From assembly GCA_002077065.1 (NCBI GenBank), contig NAJO01000009.1, positions 930,001-994,000 of the forward strand: a stretch of 64,000 bases of DNA, in the 5' to 3' direction. Numbering within the stretch: the first letter of the stretch is position 1; the number at the start of each line of letters is the position of its first letter. The stretch is from Cryoendolithus antarcticus (taxonomy: Eukaryota > Ascomycota > Dothideomycetes > Cladosporiales > Cladosporiaceae). The position numbers and the translations under genes were made by a program. The notes beneath the pieces were generated by a model. It saw only the letters and a list, made by a program, of their open reading frames with translations, had not been told where the DNA came from and did no database searches. Positions 11,401 through 21,394 of the stretch are shown here, piece by piece.

Positions 11401-11943
11401 GCTGTAAGGCAGCACCCTCGCACCATGATACACCAGTCCCCTCCGATGCAGCTGCTTGAACACCCACCAACAGCTCTCCATAAACGTCGGATTCATAGTC
11501 TTGTAATCCCGATCGAAATCAATCCACCGTCCCAGTCGTCCGATAACCTTCCTCCACTCCTCCGCATAAGTCATCACGACCTCTCTACACCGCCGATTAT
11601 ACTCCTTGATCCCGATCTTCTCCACCGCCGCCTTTCCCCTCACGCCAAGCTCCTCTTGCAACTGCTTGTCAATGATCTGCTCGATCGGTACACCATGCGT
11701 GTCCCAGCCGAAGCGCCGCTCGACGTAGCGGCCCCGCATGCTCCAGTAGCGGGGTATGATGTCTTTGATCGTCGAGGCGAGGAGGTGGCCGTAGTGCGGC
11801 GTGCCGGTGGCGAAGGGCGGGCCATCGTAGAAGACGTAAGGGGGGAGGTCTTTGGTGAGTTCCAGTTGGCGGTGGAAGGCGTTGGACTCGTTCCATTGGG
11901 CAAGGATGCGCTCTTCTTCCGAGGGGAAGTTGATGGAGCCCAT
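8455..11943 (-). CDS. ILS1: Cytosolic isoleucyl-tRNA synthetase
   Basis: A single-exon 1162-residue class Ia synthetase. The Rossmann fold carries the HIGH-type motif HYGH (residues 50-53) inside PPFATGTPHYGHLLAS, and the KMSKS loop lies near residue 640 (EDGKKMSKSLKNF). The editing (CP1) domain lies between them, with the TTPWTLPSN and GIVHQSPAFGEDDY segments typical of IleRS. The tRNA-binding helical domain and a Lys/Glu-rich C-terminal extension follow. It charges tRNA-Ile with isoleucine in the cytosol. The start MGSINFPSEEERIL matches eukaryotic cytosolic IleRS and lacks a mitochondrial presequence. It is slightly longer than the yeast protein because of the C-terminal region. Its stop lies only 49 bp from the stop of the converging CorA-like gene, so the 3' UTRs probably overlap. 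Confidence 0.97.
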   Translation of the reverse strand: MGSINFPSEEERILAQWNESNAFHRQLELTKDLPPYVFYDGPPFATGTPHYGHLLASTIKDIIPRYWSMRGRYVERRFGWDTHGVPIEQIIDKQLQEELGVRGKAAVEKIGIKEYNRRCREVVMTYAEEWRKVIGRLGRWIDFDRDYKTMNPTFMESCWWVFKQLHRRGLVYHGARVLPYSTALNTPLSKSEAQEEYKDVTDPAITVSFPVLAVSEQPEEIRVKLEEALKAAGTEDISFVAWTTTPWTLPSNLALCAHPDYEYWLVHDLESDKRYMMLEAGLKVLYKDPKKAKYKVLWKTKGSDLEGWRYKPLFTYFEEQFRGIGFKMLLDTYVKQDDGVGIVHQSPAFGEDDYNISWRLGLINGDRPPPNPLNASGEYTSEVPDFEGQHVKAADKNIIKYLEASGRLVRKSQILHRYPHCPRSKTPLIQRAVPSWFIQVESVVPELLENLEKTHWVPSNVKTGRFNAWLGAARDWNVSRNRYWGTPLPLWVSEDMKEVVCVGSVAELKELSGYKGDLTDLHRDAVDHITIPSKQGKGVLKRVEEVFDCWFESGSMPYASSHYPFSYPGFDASDPDSGVSRTDGPGKELFTRFPGDFIAEGLDQTRGWFYTMSVLGTHLFQTFPYQNCVVNGIVLAEDGKKMSKSLKNFPDPMLVIDKYGSDALRLYLIDSPVVRGEPLRFSEQGVRQIVSGVLLPLWNSYNFFAQQAALYKKNTGEDFTYDPDMQKTNENVMDRWILAATQSLLQYVNAEMEAYRLYTVVPRLLKMVDDTTNWYIRFNRSRLKGQATSAPAKPTANGTHTNGTSSQVDDETNDTLHALNTLFEVVYTLVRALAPFIPFLSDNIFTRLVPHLPSTLMKDQDYRSVHFLRFPTVREELFDAVVERRVAAMQKVIELGRLCRDRRTLSLKTPLKTYIILNQDKQFLEDVKTLERYVTEELNVRDLVLTSDEKAYGVEYTVLADVKNLGQKFKKDAAKIRKALPALTPEQIHGFLESGQIVVEGHTLETEDLRVQRGVKSSPETKDMEVAVEGEVMVLLDSKAYPELAQEGLAREVLNRIQRLRKSAGLVPTDDVRVAYSVLAPAEAVNGEAAEKVNGEKAGSNEASRTESEKLVEEMFEAQKETFVKAASKGVVKQEKRGEGKVIAEEEAEIKDVRLLLRLLSL

Positions 11944-12373
11944 GCTGGGTGATGGTGTTGGAGGGGTGAGGCAGCAGACCGTCTGAGTGGCGTTAAGTAT
12001 CTCTTAAAATGCTCTATGCGCACCAAGAGGTGCAGTATGCTGAAGGAGGTATTCCTAGGAAAATGACTGTTTCGTGAAGTGCAGTCATATCAAATTCCTA
12101 TCTAATCTAATCTAATCTGGCCTGCTGCTGGACTTGCTTGAACAGTTGCACCAAAGAGAAGTTTTGAGATCAACATGAATCTACCACGCCTTGGGACGGA
12201 GTCGGGGAGATCTCTGGGTCTAGTGTAGTGCTTTTTCAGCACTACCACTATGCTACATGCTGTCTTTAGCGAGCTTTCTGCGGCCCAAATACGAAGTCTT
12301 CGCTCCGTATCACCCCAGTCCTGAACGCCAAGTCAAAGTCTGCCATCCGTTACACGCCAGCATGTCTATTTAT
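11944..12373. other. Intergenic with a short TCTAA microsatellite
   Basis: Separates two - strand genes (ILS1 promoter and PRS 3' flank). A short tandem of TCTAA, three full copies plus a partial one, lies at 12101-12118. No gene is seen. Confidence 0.5.
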
Positions 12374-13780
12374 CTAGTCGAACTGGAACAGCACACTGAT
12401 ACTCTCGCCATGATGAACTCGTCGGATCGCCTGTAATGTTGTCAGTGAATGCAAGGTGCGGCAGGTCTTCAGGTGACTTACCTCGGCGAAGACATTCCCG
12501 ATCTCCAGCACGACCAGCTTCGGACAAAGCTTGACGTGCTCCTCTTGCGGTACCGAGTTCGTCACGACCACTCTGTCAAGCGCACTTGCATTGATCCGCT
12601 CGATCGCATCGCCAGACAAGACTCCGTGCGTGACCAGCGCAAAGACAGTGTGCGCGCCTTCCTTCTTGAGTAGCTTCGCCGCGCGTGTGATGGTGTTGCT
12701 CGTGTCTGCCAGATCGTCGATCAAGATCGCGGTCTTGTTCGCGACAGCACCAACGAGTAGCATGGTCGCATTTTGGCGATCATTCGAGTATGTCGGTCGA
12801 CGTTCCTGGTCTTGTTAGTGAACGATCCCGAGGTCTGCCCATGAGCGTAGTACCTTATGGATCAACGCGAACGGCATCCCGAGTACATCGGCAATACTCG
12901 TCGCTCTCTTCGCTCCTCCCGCATCCGGACTGACAATCACACAATTGTCAATCCCTCCCTGTCGCGGCAAAATGTTCTGCTGAATGTACTTCTTCAACAA
13001 ATGCCTGCCGTACAGATTGTCGACTGGTATATCAAAGAAGCCCTGATACTGCGGATCGTGCAAGTCCATCGTAATGACATGATCCGTTCCCGCGCAGGTC
13101 AGTAGATCCGCTACGAGTGTTCCAGCTTGTGCGACCCATTGCTTGTAGCCACGCTGCACAGCCATGGACGTTGGTGCGGATGTGTCGTGCTTCGAATGCT
13201 GTGCTGAGTCGCCATGCACGCCATTCGTGCCCTCTTGCGCCTCTTGCTCCAATGTGTCCCTCCTCTTGGGCGCATTCATGTTGACCTCGCTCCGCTGCAC
13301 ACTAATCCCATTGAGCTTCTTCGTCAGACTCCCAACTCCATTTGGTCCAAAACCTTGACTCTCTGGTCCACCAGGATGCGGCGTCGTGGGCCTCGAGTCG
13401 AATGTGAAGCTCCCACTTCCCTCACTCGGCGTCCTCTTCTCCATCCGACTCAACGGCGCGCCCACCTTGTTGTACGGCAGATCGCTCTGCCTACTGTAGG
13501 GGAATAAAGGCAACACCACAGTGACCCTCTTCGCGCTCGCGGTCTTGCAAGCGCTGACCGTGATCAGCAGCTCCATCAAGTGATCGTTCACCATCCCGCC
13601 TCCCGATTGGATGATGTAGACATCCTTGTTGCGAACCGACTCGCCTACTTCGACGCGGGTTTCGCCATTGGAGAATTTCGAAAGCGTTATGCGCGCTGGG
13701 GGGATGCCGAGGTGGGTGCAGATGTTTTCTGTGAGTTGGGGGTGCGAAGAGCCGCCGAAGATGACGATGTTGCGGACCAT
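12374..13780 (-). CDS. PRS1: Ribose-phosphate pyrophosphokinase (PRPP synthetase) with internal insert
   Basis: Three exons on the - strand (13780-12854, 12805-12482, 12430-12374) give 435 residues. The start MVRNIVIFGGSSHP is canonical for the family; an in-frame ATG 75 nt upstream is less likely. Visible features are SGGGMVNDHLMELL, the flexible loop region VSPDAGGAKRA, and the PRPP-binding loop AILIDDLADTSNTI. The enzyme makes 5-phosphoribosyl-1-pyrophosphate from ribose-5-phosphate and ATP for purine, pyrimidine, histidine and tryptophan synthesis. A roughly 110-residue polar, low-complexity insert (from about residue 105) interrupts the N-terminal half, like the non-homologous regions of fungal Prs1/Prs5 subunits, so a heteromeric subunit is likely. 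The second intron (12431-12481, 51 nt) keeps frame and has no stop, so a naive translation reads through it. Confidence 0.9.
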
Positions 13781-14424
13781 TGTGGCGGTTGTTTGTAGGT
13801 GATTCGGGGCGTAAAACGTCCCTGAGCGAAGTGAGGATACTCTGCCGAAGTCCAAAAAGCCTCAAATCGCGTACGAGGATTGCGAGTTTATGGTCATTCG
13901 GCTTGAAGTGATAGGTTCAAGGACTGGGGTTGTCAGGCGTAACAGAGCGCACCGCCCGCCGCGTGGAAGACCACTGGTCGAGTGAAGCGGAGAGCACGCT
14001 GACGGCGTCAGAGTGGAAGTTGCTCATATTGGTAGATATATTCGGCTAGGGATGATGTGACGCGGTAATCGAAGAAAACTCCCGAGGGGTCTGTGCCTTA
14101 TCTGATCGCGGGGGTGGAGGGACCCCCTTGGACGTCAACGATAAGACTTTGCAGTAGTGAAGCCAGTCTACGCTCTAGTCTATCATCCTTCTGCATTTTA
14201 CCTGAGGAGAAGCAGTAGCAGTCTGGCGTCGACAGGGCCGACGCTGTGCAACTAGTTGGACTGACGCTGTTGGTCGCCCTCGAACGCCACCTGGTGATCG
14301 TGGAGTACCTGCTTTTCACTTGTCCACAGTGTCCCTATACATCTCGAGGATCTCCTCAAGGGGTAGCTAGCTGCCTCGACGCACAAGCGCGCTTCAGCGC
14401 GTCACGCTGTTGCGCGAGGTTGCG
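13781..14424. other. Divergent intergenic region (PRS / Rho-like gene)
   Basis: Promoter DNA for the - strand PRS gene and the + strand GTPase gene. No coding frame with domain content is seen on either strand. Confidence 0.45.
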
Positions 14425-15196
14425 ATGGCCTATGACATGGACGCCCCCGAAGTGCCCATCCTCCTGCTAGGAGACGCCGAGGTAGGCAAATCAACCTTTC
14501 TCTCGTACGTCTTTCCTCTCCCATCTCTCCTCGTCCCTACTGTCCATCTTCTCACACTCCCTCAGCCGCCTCTCCCTAGGCAAGCAAACCCATACACCGA
14601 AAGACTCCCTCCCCCTCCTCCGCGATCTAGACCAACCCTTCCCCTTCAACATCCGCATGTACAATCGCCCCTACCGCTTCGAATTCTACGACACAGCCTC
14701 GCCTCAAAACTACACACTCCTCCGTCCCGCAGTGCTAGTCCTCTGCTACTCCATCGCGGACCCCGCCTCGCTTCAAAGCCTCCACACCAAGTGGAAGGCA
14801 GTCGTGGAGCAGCACTTCAGCTACGATGAGCAGATCCCGATTGTTGTGCTAGGGCTGAAGCGGGATGCGAGGTGTGAGGAAGACTATGGGGGAAGTGTGA
14901 GGCCGCTGGCTGGGAACGGGTATGGGGACTCGGAGGTGTTGAATGGACGGACGATTGTCTATCCGCAGGAGGCGTTAAAGGTTGCGCAGGGGATGCGGTG
15001 TGATCGGTATTGTGAGTGTAGTGCGCTGACTGGGGAGGTGAGTGGTGTTCTCTTGCACTGTTACTGATCGAGTGAGTGGTCGCTGATGCTTGAATAGTTG
15101 TGCAACGAAGCATTTGAGGATATAGCACGAACGGCAGCAATGACTACAACAGCGAAGGGTGGCAAGTCGGACGACCCGGCTTGTGCTGTGATGTAG
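14425..15196 (+). CDS. Atypical Rho-like small GTPase, predicted GTPase-deficient
   Basis: Three exons (14425-14504, 14566-15037, 15098-15196) give 216 residues. P-loop: GDAEVGKS (16-23). G3: DTASPQNYTLLRP (from D69). G4-like: LKRD. The C-terminus is CAVM, a CaaX box for prenylation, so the protein should be membrane-bound. The layout DTA..xxYxxLRP and the GLKRDAR run are Rho-like. Three hallmark residues are changed. The Ras Gly12 position is Ala18. The Gly60-Gln61 pair of DTAGQ is Ser72-Pro73. The conserved switch I effector segment (YxPTVF) is absent; that stretch reads HTPKDSLPLLRDLD. Family knowledge predicts little or no intrinsic GTP hydrolysis, as in Rnd or RhoH proteins. The protein could act as a constitutively GTP-bound or nucleotide-independent regulator; the partner is unknown. 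Confidence 0.82.
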
Positions 15197-15348
15197 CGTC
15201 GTTCTTATTGCAGTCCACCATGGAAACGATTCGTGTAGTGATGAAACCAGGCGCTACTCGAGTCTGTATGGTCATGGCTTTGGATTATATATACATGTTC
15301 ATAGCGAACGATGCTGTACTCTCGCTCGACTATCCCCCATCTCATCCC

Positions 15349-16703
15349 TCATATCCCCTCCTGCCACCTCGTCCGTCCATTCTTCCTCCCCGCATACACC
15401 TCCCCTATACTCCCATCTTCGCTCTGCGGTCGCCCGGCGCGTTCCTTCTCAACCTCCTGCGCCAACACAGTAGTAACCTGAATCCCCTCCTCGATACCCG
15501 GTCCGTGACCCATCGTAGCAAACTCAATCTCATCGCTAGTATCCGAGTCTTTGCCCCTTCCGGACCTCACAAAGGCAGAATGGCTCGGCTGATCCCGACC
15601 CGAGAGCCCCTTACCCAGCGCATCGAGCGAAGCGCGGTTGCGGATGCCTCTGCGGACGCCGGAACCGTAGCCGACGTGCGTGTTCGCTGCATAGCCCGAG
15701 GAAAAGATCCGGGGGAACACCTGCAGCACCAGGGTCTTGAGCGTGGGGAGGCAAGAGCACAGGATGCCGATGTTGACTTCGAGAGAGGACCAGACCGCCG
15801 CGAGGGGATTGTCCCAGGTAATGTCTTTGGTTTCAGTGAAGGCTGCGAGGTAGCCGAGACGGAGGATGGAGATGATGCAGGTGAAGCCTCCAAGCGCGAA
15901 GACGACCATGAGGGCGTACTTCTGGCGTTTGGGAAGTTGGAGTTGGTTTAGGAAAGGAAGGGGAAGGGCGGCGGTGAGGATGTCGGTGATGATGTTTACG
16001 CCAGAGTTGGTGAACCTATGCCAAATTAGTAGAGCCAGGGGAAGTATGGCACTTGGGTGAACTGACCAAAGGACTTGCTGGTTGAAGCAATGTGAGCCAG
16101 GTCGGGCCTTCAAATCGGCGTCCCAGAACGCGGCCACTGGAGTGCAGAGGAAGACCGAGCTCATGACCGTCCAGCAAGACCAGCAGGAGAGGAATGCAAT
16201 GAGACTCCAACAGAGGATTCGGAAGGCGCGGTAGGGGAAAATGCGCAAGTACTGCAGCAGGATTGAGAGCTTGACAAAGAAGAGGCCGAGTTGGTAGACG
16301 ACGATCGAAACCCAGAGTGGCTTGAGTGATGTGATCTGCTCCTCGAGGCTCAGATCAATGACGTGCCTTCCCATGCCGTATTTCACTGCGGAGATGTGTT
16401 AGCATGGCGGATATTGGTTTGGCTCTCTTGACTTTGTCGAACGATCCGGAGAATCTTTACAGCCATCCGCGGTCAGGGTACGTTCGAGAACGTATTTGAA
16501 CACGCACCTTGGTAGCATTGTGCTACTGTGAGTCCAATCGTCATGACTGCCGCTATACTTATGGCAATGTCGTCCTTACCAGCGCTTTTCACGAGGATCA
16601 GTCGGCTGTACAGGCGCAGAGCAACGGCGACGACCGCAACGACGGTGAAGGACACCGTGACGCCAACGACTGCCGGAGGGGCTGCATGGCCAGATAGCCC
16701 CAT
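15349..16703 (-). CDS. Fungal rhodopsin-domain (Pth11/SAT4-type) seven-helix membrane protein
   Basis: Three exons (16703-16508, 16385-16067, 16015-15349) give 393 residues. Helix 1 is GVTVSFTVVAVVAVALRLYSR followed by the family motif R-Y-R...G.DD (SAGKDDIAIS). YGMGRHVIDLSLEEQ follows helix 2, then SLKPLWVSIVVYQLGLFFVKLSILL, the CWSCWTVM and NIITDILTAALPLPF segments, and a late NIGILCSCLPTLKTL. These fit the fungal rhodopsin domain, found in Pth11-like and other integral membrane proteins of largely unknown ligand. There is no CFEM domain. The cytosolic tail is about 110 residues, basic then acidic. The second intron (16016-16066, 51 nt, with TACTAAT branch point) is an in-frame readthrough trap. 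The first intron is long (122 nt). Confidence 0.88.
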
Positions 16704-18584
16704 GGCGATGGCTACTTTCGCAGGCTGTCGCTTCGAGGGATTGATTTGCTCAATGAGCAGAGACCACCGTCCAGAGCCTTACAGCTGTATTACACCAATA
16801 GTGAGATGCTTCGCTGGTGGGTAGCACCAAAAGCTGGGAGCCGAGGGCGAAGAGAGTACGAGATCGGCTTGTTGCAGGAAGTCACGATCGGCGAGTGACA
16901 GCAGTTACACGAAGCAGACAAAGTAGAGATGAGGCCAACAGATTCGTAGAGTGGAAGCAGTCAGCTTACGCTTTCATAACGGCACTCTCCCAATCCCCAC
17001 AAGGCTGCTCTCCTCCGCAACCGCGACTCATAGGCTTCATCTCGAAGGGACTTCACCCCAATGTACGGCACGGGGAGGCGGACGTGGCGGTTGTGTTCGC
17101 TTGTAAGATGCCCATGACATGATAGAGTTTCGACACGCATGGCCTGCCCTGACTTTGGCCGATGACAAGCGCGAGTGGTGTGTCCTCGGAAGAACGCCTC
17201 GAATGGTGACCGCGTCCGAGGATTTCTGGGGCAGAGAATCGAGATCGACAGCTGCAGGCACAGATTACCAGTGCGCGAGCATTGACCGGGTAAACCTGGT
17301 TGACACCAGTCAAGCAATTCTCGAAGCAGCCACATGGCGTTTCACTTCGGAAGCTGCCAATCGGGCCATAGGCTACACGGTACCAATGATGCATTGCTGC
17401 AGCCCAGGAAGTCGTGTGGACGCTGGTGGGGACGAATCGTATTGCTGCATAATTGGTAGCAGCGCCCGCAACGAATTTAGATTGGTCGCCGACGAGAGTC
17501 CATTGCCCCGACTCACGGCACAGCACGTCGCTATCTCTTTCTGACTGATCGCCGTCAGCGAACCTCGCGTTGGTCTTCATGACTGAGCTTCAGTGGAGTT
17601 GTGCCGTGCCCGTGCGATCTATGTTGTTCACACGGCACTTAGTTCTTGCACACCAGCTTATTCAGCGATCTCCACAGATATTCGGTAACATTCACCGTTG
17701 AAGATAAGTTTATGCATCACGAACCTGATATGCAAAGTGGAGCTGGACCGGACGAACTTTGTCCTTCGCGAACGCGCCTTGGTTGCGGGAGAACTCTCAC
17801 ACTGTCTTGGCATCGAGGAGGCACGCGAAAGCGAGCAATTCGGGTTTGGTGGTCGACGTTCTCCGAGAGTCGTGGAATCTCTCAAAGATCAAGTCGATGC
17901 GTTGAAACCATTATGGGCTACTCTCGTCTTCGCGTGCCTGCGAAGCCAGTATAGACGCCATCTCAGTGCCTCCGTCCTCGGTCTTGCTCTCTTGTCCGCA
18001 AGCGCACCGACAATTTGTCGCGAGATCCCTTGCTCTGGTACAAGACTTGCAAGCTTCGAAGTTGTAATGTAGCCGACGATATCTGTCTTGTCAGGACGAG
18101 GGCATCGCAAACAACTTATGGATCGCAGAATGGGACCAACTTTGCCAGCATGTGTCTCTCGCATCGAGTGGAGCGTGACCATAAAAGCGTAATCCTGACG
18201 GCAATATCGCTGCTCCGGAGGCTCGAGTATCGTAATGCAGGAGCTCCTGTTCCGGGCATTAATTGTTCGCGCGCTGATAGCAGTGGGTCTTGTGCAGGAC
18301 ACGAGAAGACATAGGGAGGTGGACATCCTCATCCAGATGTTCTCTTACCGCAGCAGTAGACGCAATCATTGCGCTCCTGGTGATCTTGTAAGCGACACAG
18401 GGCTCTTCGGGCTTTCAGAAGAGCAAAGGTACGAGACCCTAGCAGTTGCGCGTCTTGCAGTCGGGCTGCCGCCTGCAGATTGCAAGAGCGGGACGGCTGC
18501 GTCGGTGTCTGCCATGCGAGCTGCGCGGAATGCAACAGTCAATACTCCACCACGACGTGTCAAGCAGTTGAGCACCACTGCATC
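16704..18584. other. 1.9 kb gene-poor stretch
   Basis: No complete gene can be supported. Frames of 120-175 codons on both strands (for example 17053-17580 minus and 17119-17544 plus) lack domains, signal peptides and splice continuity. The only suggestive item is a short rhodopsin-domain-like segment at 17839-17931, listed separately. The region could be decayed gene sequence. Confidence 0.45.
17839..17931 (+). pseudogene. Possible relic of a fungal rhodopsin-domain gene
   Basis: In one + strand frame this stretch reads FGFGGRR..., then SLKDQVDALKPLWATLVF. The neighbouring intact rhodopsin-domain protein reads YGMGRH..., then SLEEQITSLKPLWVSIVV. Nine of the 18 residues in the second block are identical and several others conservative. 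The next block of the family (the helix after KPLW) is not recognisable downstream, and no helices surround it. It may be a fragment of a duplicated, decayed paralogue in opposite orientation, or a chance match. Confidence 0.3.
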
Positions 18585-20039
18585 TCATCCATGCTCCTGC
18601 TCCCGGCCGGTGATGCCAGATTCCAGCGCGCGCTGCTTACTCTCCAATCGTCGATGTGCTCTGCTGTGCAAGTGCTGCGCCCATGACTTCTCCGTCACGC
18701 ACGTCACGTCACACAACTGGCATCGCTCGCGAATCCAATTCTGCGGTGCTGTAGTGCCTTGTCTACTCTGGTTAACCTGCAACATGCTTTTGGCAGTGTC
18801 GGACAACGAGCTCGGAGCAGGCATCGGCGTCGCTGTAAGAAAGTCGTCCAAGAGGCGGGCCGCCGGCTCTACGACTGAGCTGTTAAAAGCCGACACATCC
18901 GTGCCGTCGAGAAGGTATAGACTGTCGCCAGAACGAGCATCGTCAAGACCACTCATGAGCTTGCGCTCGATCCACCGTACTTGACGCTTCGCGTACTGCC
19001 GCGTCGCGATCTTAGTCCTTTCTACAGCATCTTCTCGCATGCGTGACAGCTCCTTCTCGGAGCAGCTGCCTTCACGTATCGCTGAATCGTAAGGTCTGAA
19101 CTCCTTGAAGCCGATGCTGACGAAAATACCTTTCGTCTCGTCGATTGGCATGTCAGCCGAGGCATTTGAACGCAGCAATCCATCGAGACTCGCGACCTCA
19201 TCAAGAAGCCCACGAGCTAGCATATTGTCTACACGCCGATCCAGACGCTCGCGCAACGTCTCGGTCTCTGCATGTATCCAGAAGACGAGTGAGGGAAACC
19301 GCAGGCCTTGGTCAGAGTCAGACGCATTACCGGTATTGGCGAGCTTAGCTTCACGCTGCTCAGCATACATATCTGACGCTCGTCGACCAGTCTGGAGCCA
19401 GATCTCAAGACTCCGCTGGATCTTCCTACGGTCTTTCGGGTGCCAGCGCATAGCCATGACTGGGTCCACCTTCTCAAGCTCCTCCATCAGTCGCTCATCT
19501 GACTCGTTCAGAATCGGGTACTTCGCGGCGAGATCCGGCACGAAGTCCTGCGCCTCCGCAAGCGTGTCGGAGTCTTTTGTGGTAGCCAGTGCATCAATGA
19601 ACAGCAGACTCTGGGTGTAGTAATGCGTCCCTCCAACCAGGATCGGCAACATCCCTCGTGACCTGATCTTCTCAATCACCCCGATCGCCTTCTTGACGAA
19701 TGTCCCGACCACCCATGTTGGCTCGTTCAGTCCTATACATCCGAGCAGATGGTGTGGCACGCCCTTTCGCTCCTCGACCGTGATCTTGTTCGTGATTATC
19801 GGTAGCCCCTCATACAGCTGCATAGCATCTCCATTGATGATCTCTCCATTGTAGCGCTGAGCTAGTGCGACGGCTAGCTGATTGCGGTGGTCAGCACTCG
19901 ATCATACTGACAAGAATTGGAATTGTTGTACCTCAGACTTGCCGGTGCCAGTCGCCCCGATGATGGCTATCAAAGGGTTCTTGAGCGGGGCACGTGTCAT
20001 CGCACCAAGACCGACGACGCTACGACACCAGCGCAGCAT
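18585..20039 (-). CDS. MOD5: tRNA dimethylallyltransferase (isopentenyltransferase) with C2H2 zinc finger
   Basis: Two exons (20039-19932, 19877-18585) separated by a 54-nt intron give 466 residues. The P-loop spans exon 1, GATGTGKS, and exon 2 starts LAVALAQRYNGEIINGDAMQLYEG, the DMAPP transferase signature. Further on are GGTHYYTQSLL, the catalytic-core segment HPKDRRKIQRSLEIW, and RQYAKRQVRWIERKL. The C-terminus carries CQLCDVTCVTEKSWAQHLHSRAH, the C2H2 finger typical of eukaryotic MOD5/TRIT1. The enzyme adds an isopentenyl group to A37 of tRNAs that read UNN codons. Two in-frame Met codons (residues 1 and 14) before the P-loop could give mitochondrial and cytosolic forms, as in yeast; that is inference. 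Confidence 0.94.
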
Positions 20040-20350
20040 CTAAGGTAAAGCAGAGAAGCGACCATCGATATTGAGCGCATATTGTACAGATTCGGATGCG
20101 GAGACCTTGATGGTTGGTCATGTCAATTACCGACCACATCAACGTATGGCCAACGGTAAAGTCATAGAGTCACCATTCAGATCACCGGATGTGTTCAAGA
20201 AAATACTTCCATCACTCCATTGCAACTACATCGCAGCCTGTCAAGGATAATCAACAGCACTCCACACCACGTCGACTTGTCTTCTGGCGACTCCAGCCAC
20301 CATCAACATTTTGGAACTCCCTTCTCGAATATAGCATCGAAACCCTCGCC
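20040..20350. other. Divergent promoter region MOD5 / CAF16
   Basis: A 311-bp gap between divergent starts. No coding or repeat content is recognised. Confidence 0.45.
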
Positions 20351-21145
20351 ATGCCTCCACCAACAATACGAGTGAACAACCTCACCTTCGCCTTCCCAGA
20401 TGGCACCTCAGGCCTCACGAATGTCTCGATTGATCTGCCCGCGCGCTCGCGAGCTTTACTCATAGGTGGTAAGATTTCTCTACCTCCTAGCTATCTGACC
20501 AACATGGATGACTAAATCCTCAGAGCGAACGGTGCTGGCAAAACAACCCTTCTCCGCCTCCTGAGCGGCAAACGCATGGCTCCTGGCGGGACGATAGACA
20601 TAGGCGGTCTGGATCCCTTCGCCACAGGACTCGAAGGCGTCTTGTACCTGGGACTTGAATGGGTTCTGAACCCCATCGTTCGGTCTGATATCGCCGTCCC
20701 CGAGCTACTGAAGTCTGTGGGAGGGGACCATTATCCCGATCGCCGTGACGAGCTGGTGCGGATTCTCGATGTCGACCTCTCCTGGCACCTGCACGCCGTC
20801 TCCGACGGCGAGCGCCGCCGCGTGCAATTGTGCATGGGCCTTCTGCGTCCCTGGACTGTACTCCTCCTAGACGAGATTACAGTCGACTTGGACCTCCTTT
20901 CCCGCCACAACTTCCTCGAGTTCCTCAAGAAGGAGACCGAGACGCGGGAATGCACGATCGTCTACGCCACGCATATTCTCGACAACTTAGCAGCCTGGCC
21001 CACGCATCTGGTGCACATGGCACTGGGCAAGGTGAAGAAGTGGGGTGAGGTCGAAAGCTTCGAGATCCCTGAGACGACTGGAGGCGTGGCTGGAAACAGT
21101 CGACTTGGGCAGTTGGTACTTACGTGGCTGAGAGAGGATTCTTGA
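20351..21145 (+). CDS. CAF16: ABC-type ATPase CAF16 (CCR4-associated factor)
   Basis: Two exons (20351-20468, 20526-21145) give 245 residues, a single soluble ABC domain with no membrane helices. Walker A is GANGAGKTT, assembled across the intron. The signature is VSDGERRRVQL, Walker B is VLLLDEITVDL and the H-loop is YATHILD. In yeast Caf16 is an ABC ATPase linked to the CCR4-NOT complex; its biochemical role is poorly defined. The exon join needs care: only a 3' splice site at CAGAG|CG, two bases after the stronger-looking CAG, restores the Walker A. Using the CAG shifts the frame. Confidence 0.9.
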
Positions 21146-21394
21146 GGAGAGGGGACCCAGGAACGGGCAAGGGAGTGAGGGGATGAGTTATCCTGATCTC
21201 GAGGGCAAGGGAGGGTACGGCGCGGAGATCAAGAAGTGAGTCTGGCAAGGTTCGATGAGTGGGAATGACTTCAACGTGTACGAAAGGGCGGCGACTTCAA
21301 CATAGATCAAAGCGCTCTTACCGCATAGATCATTAACATCGCTATACACACATACTGTTCTTGATGGTCTCAGAATGCCTGTTAGACCACAGCC

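Noticed and set aside
12101..12118. TCTAA short tandem near the ILS1 start
   Set aside because: Only three to four units, no symmetry; ordinary intergenic microsatellite and not telomere-like (TTAGGG) on either strand.
17053..17580. 175-codon - strand frame in the gene-poor stretch
   Set aside because: No domain, no signal peptide, scattered cysteines without pattern, no splice-consistent extensions; an overlapping + strand frame is equally long.
18235..18984. 249-codon + strand frame over the MOD5 3' region
   Set aside because: Mostly antisense to MOD5's zinc-finger exon; Ser/Arg/Cys-rich shadow.
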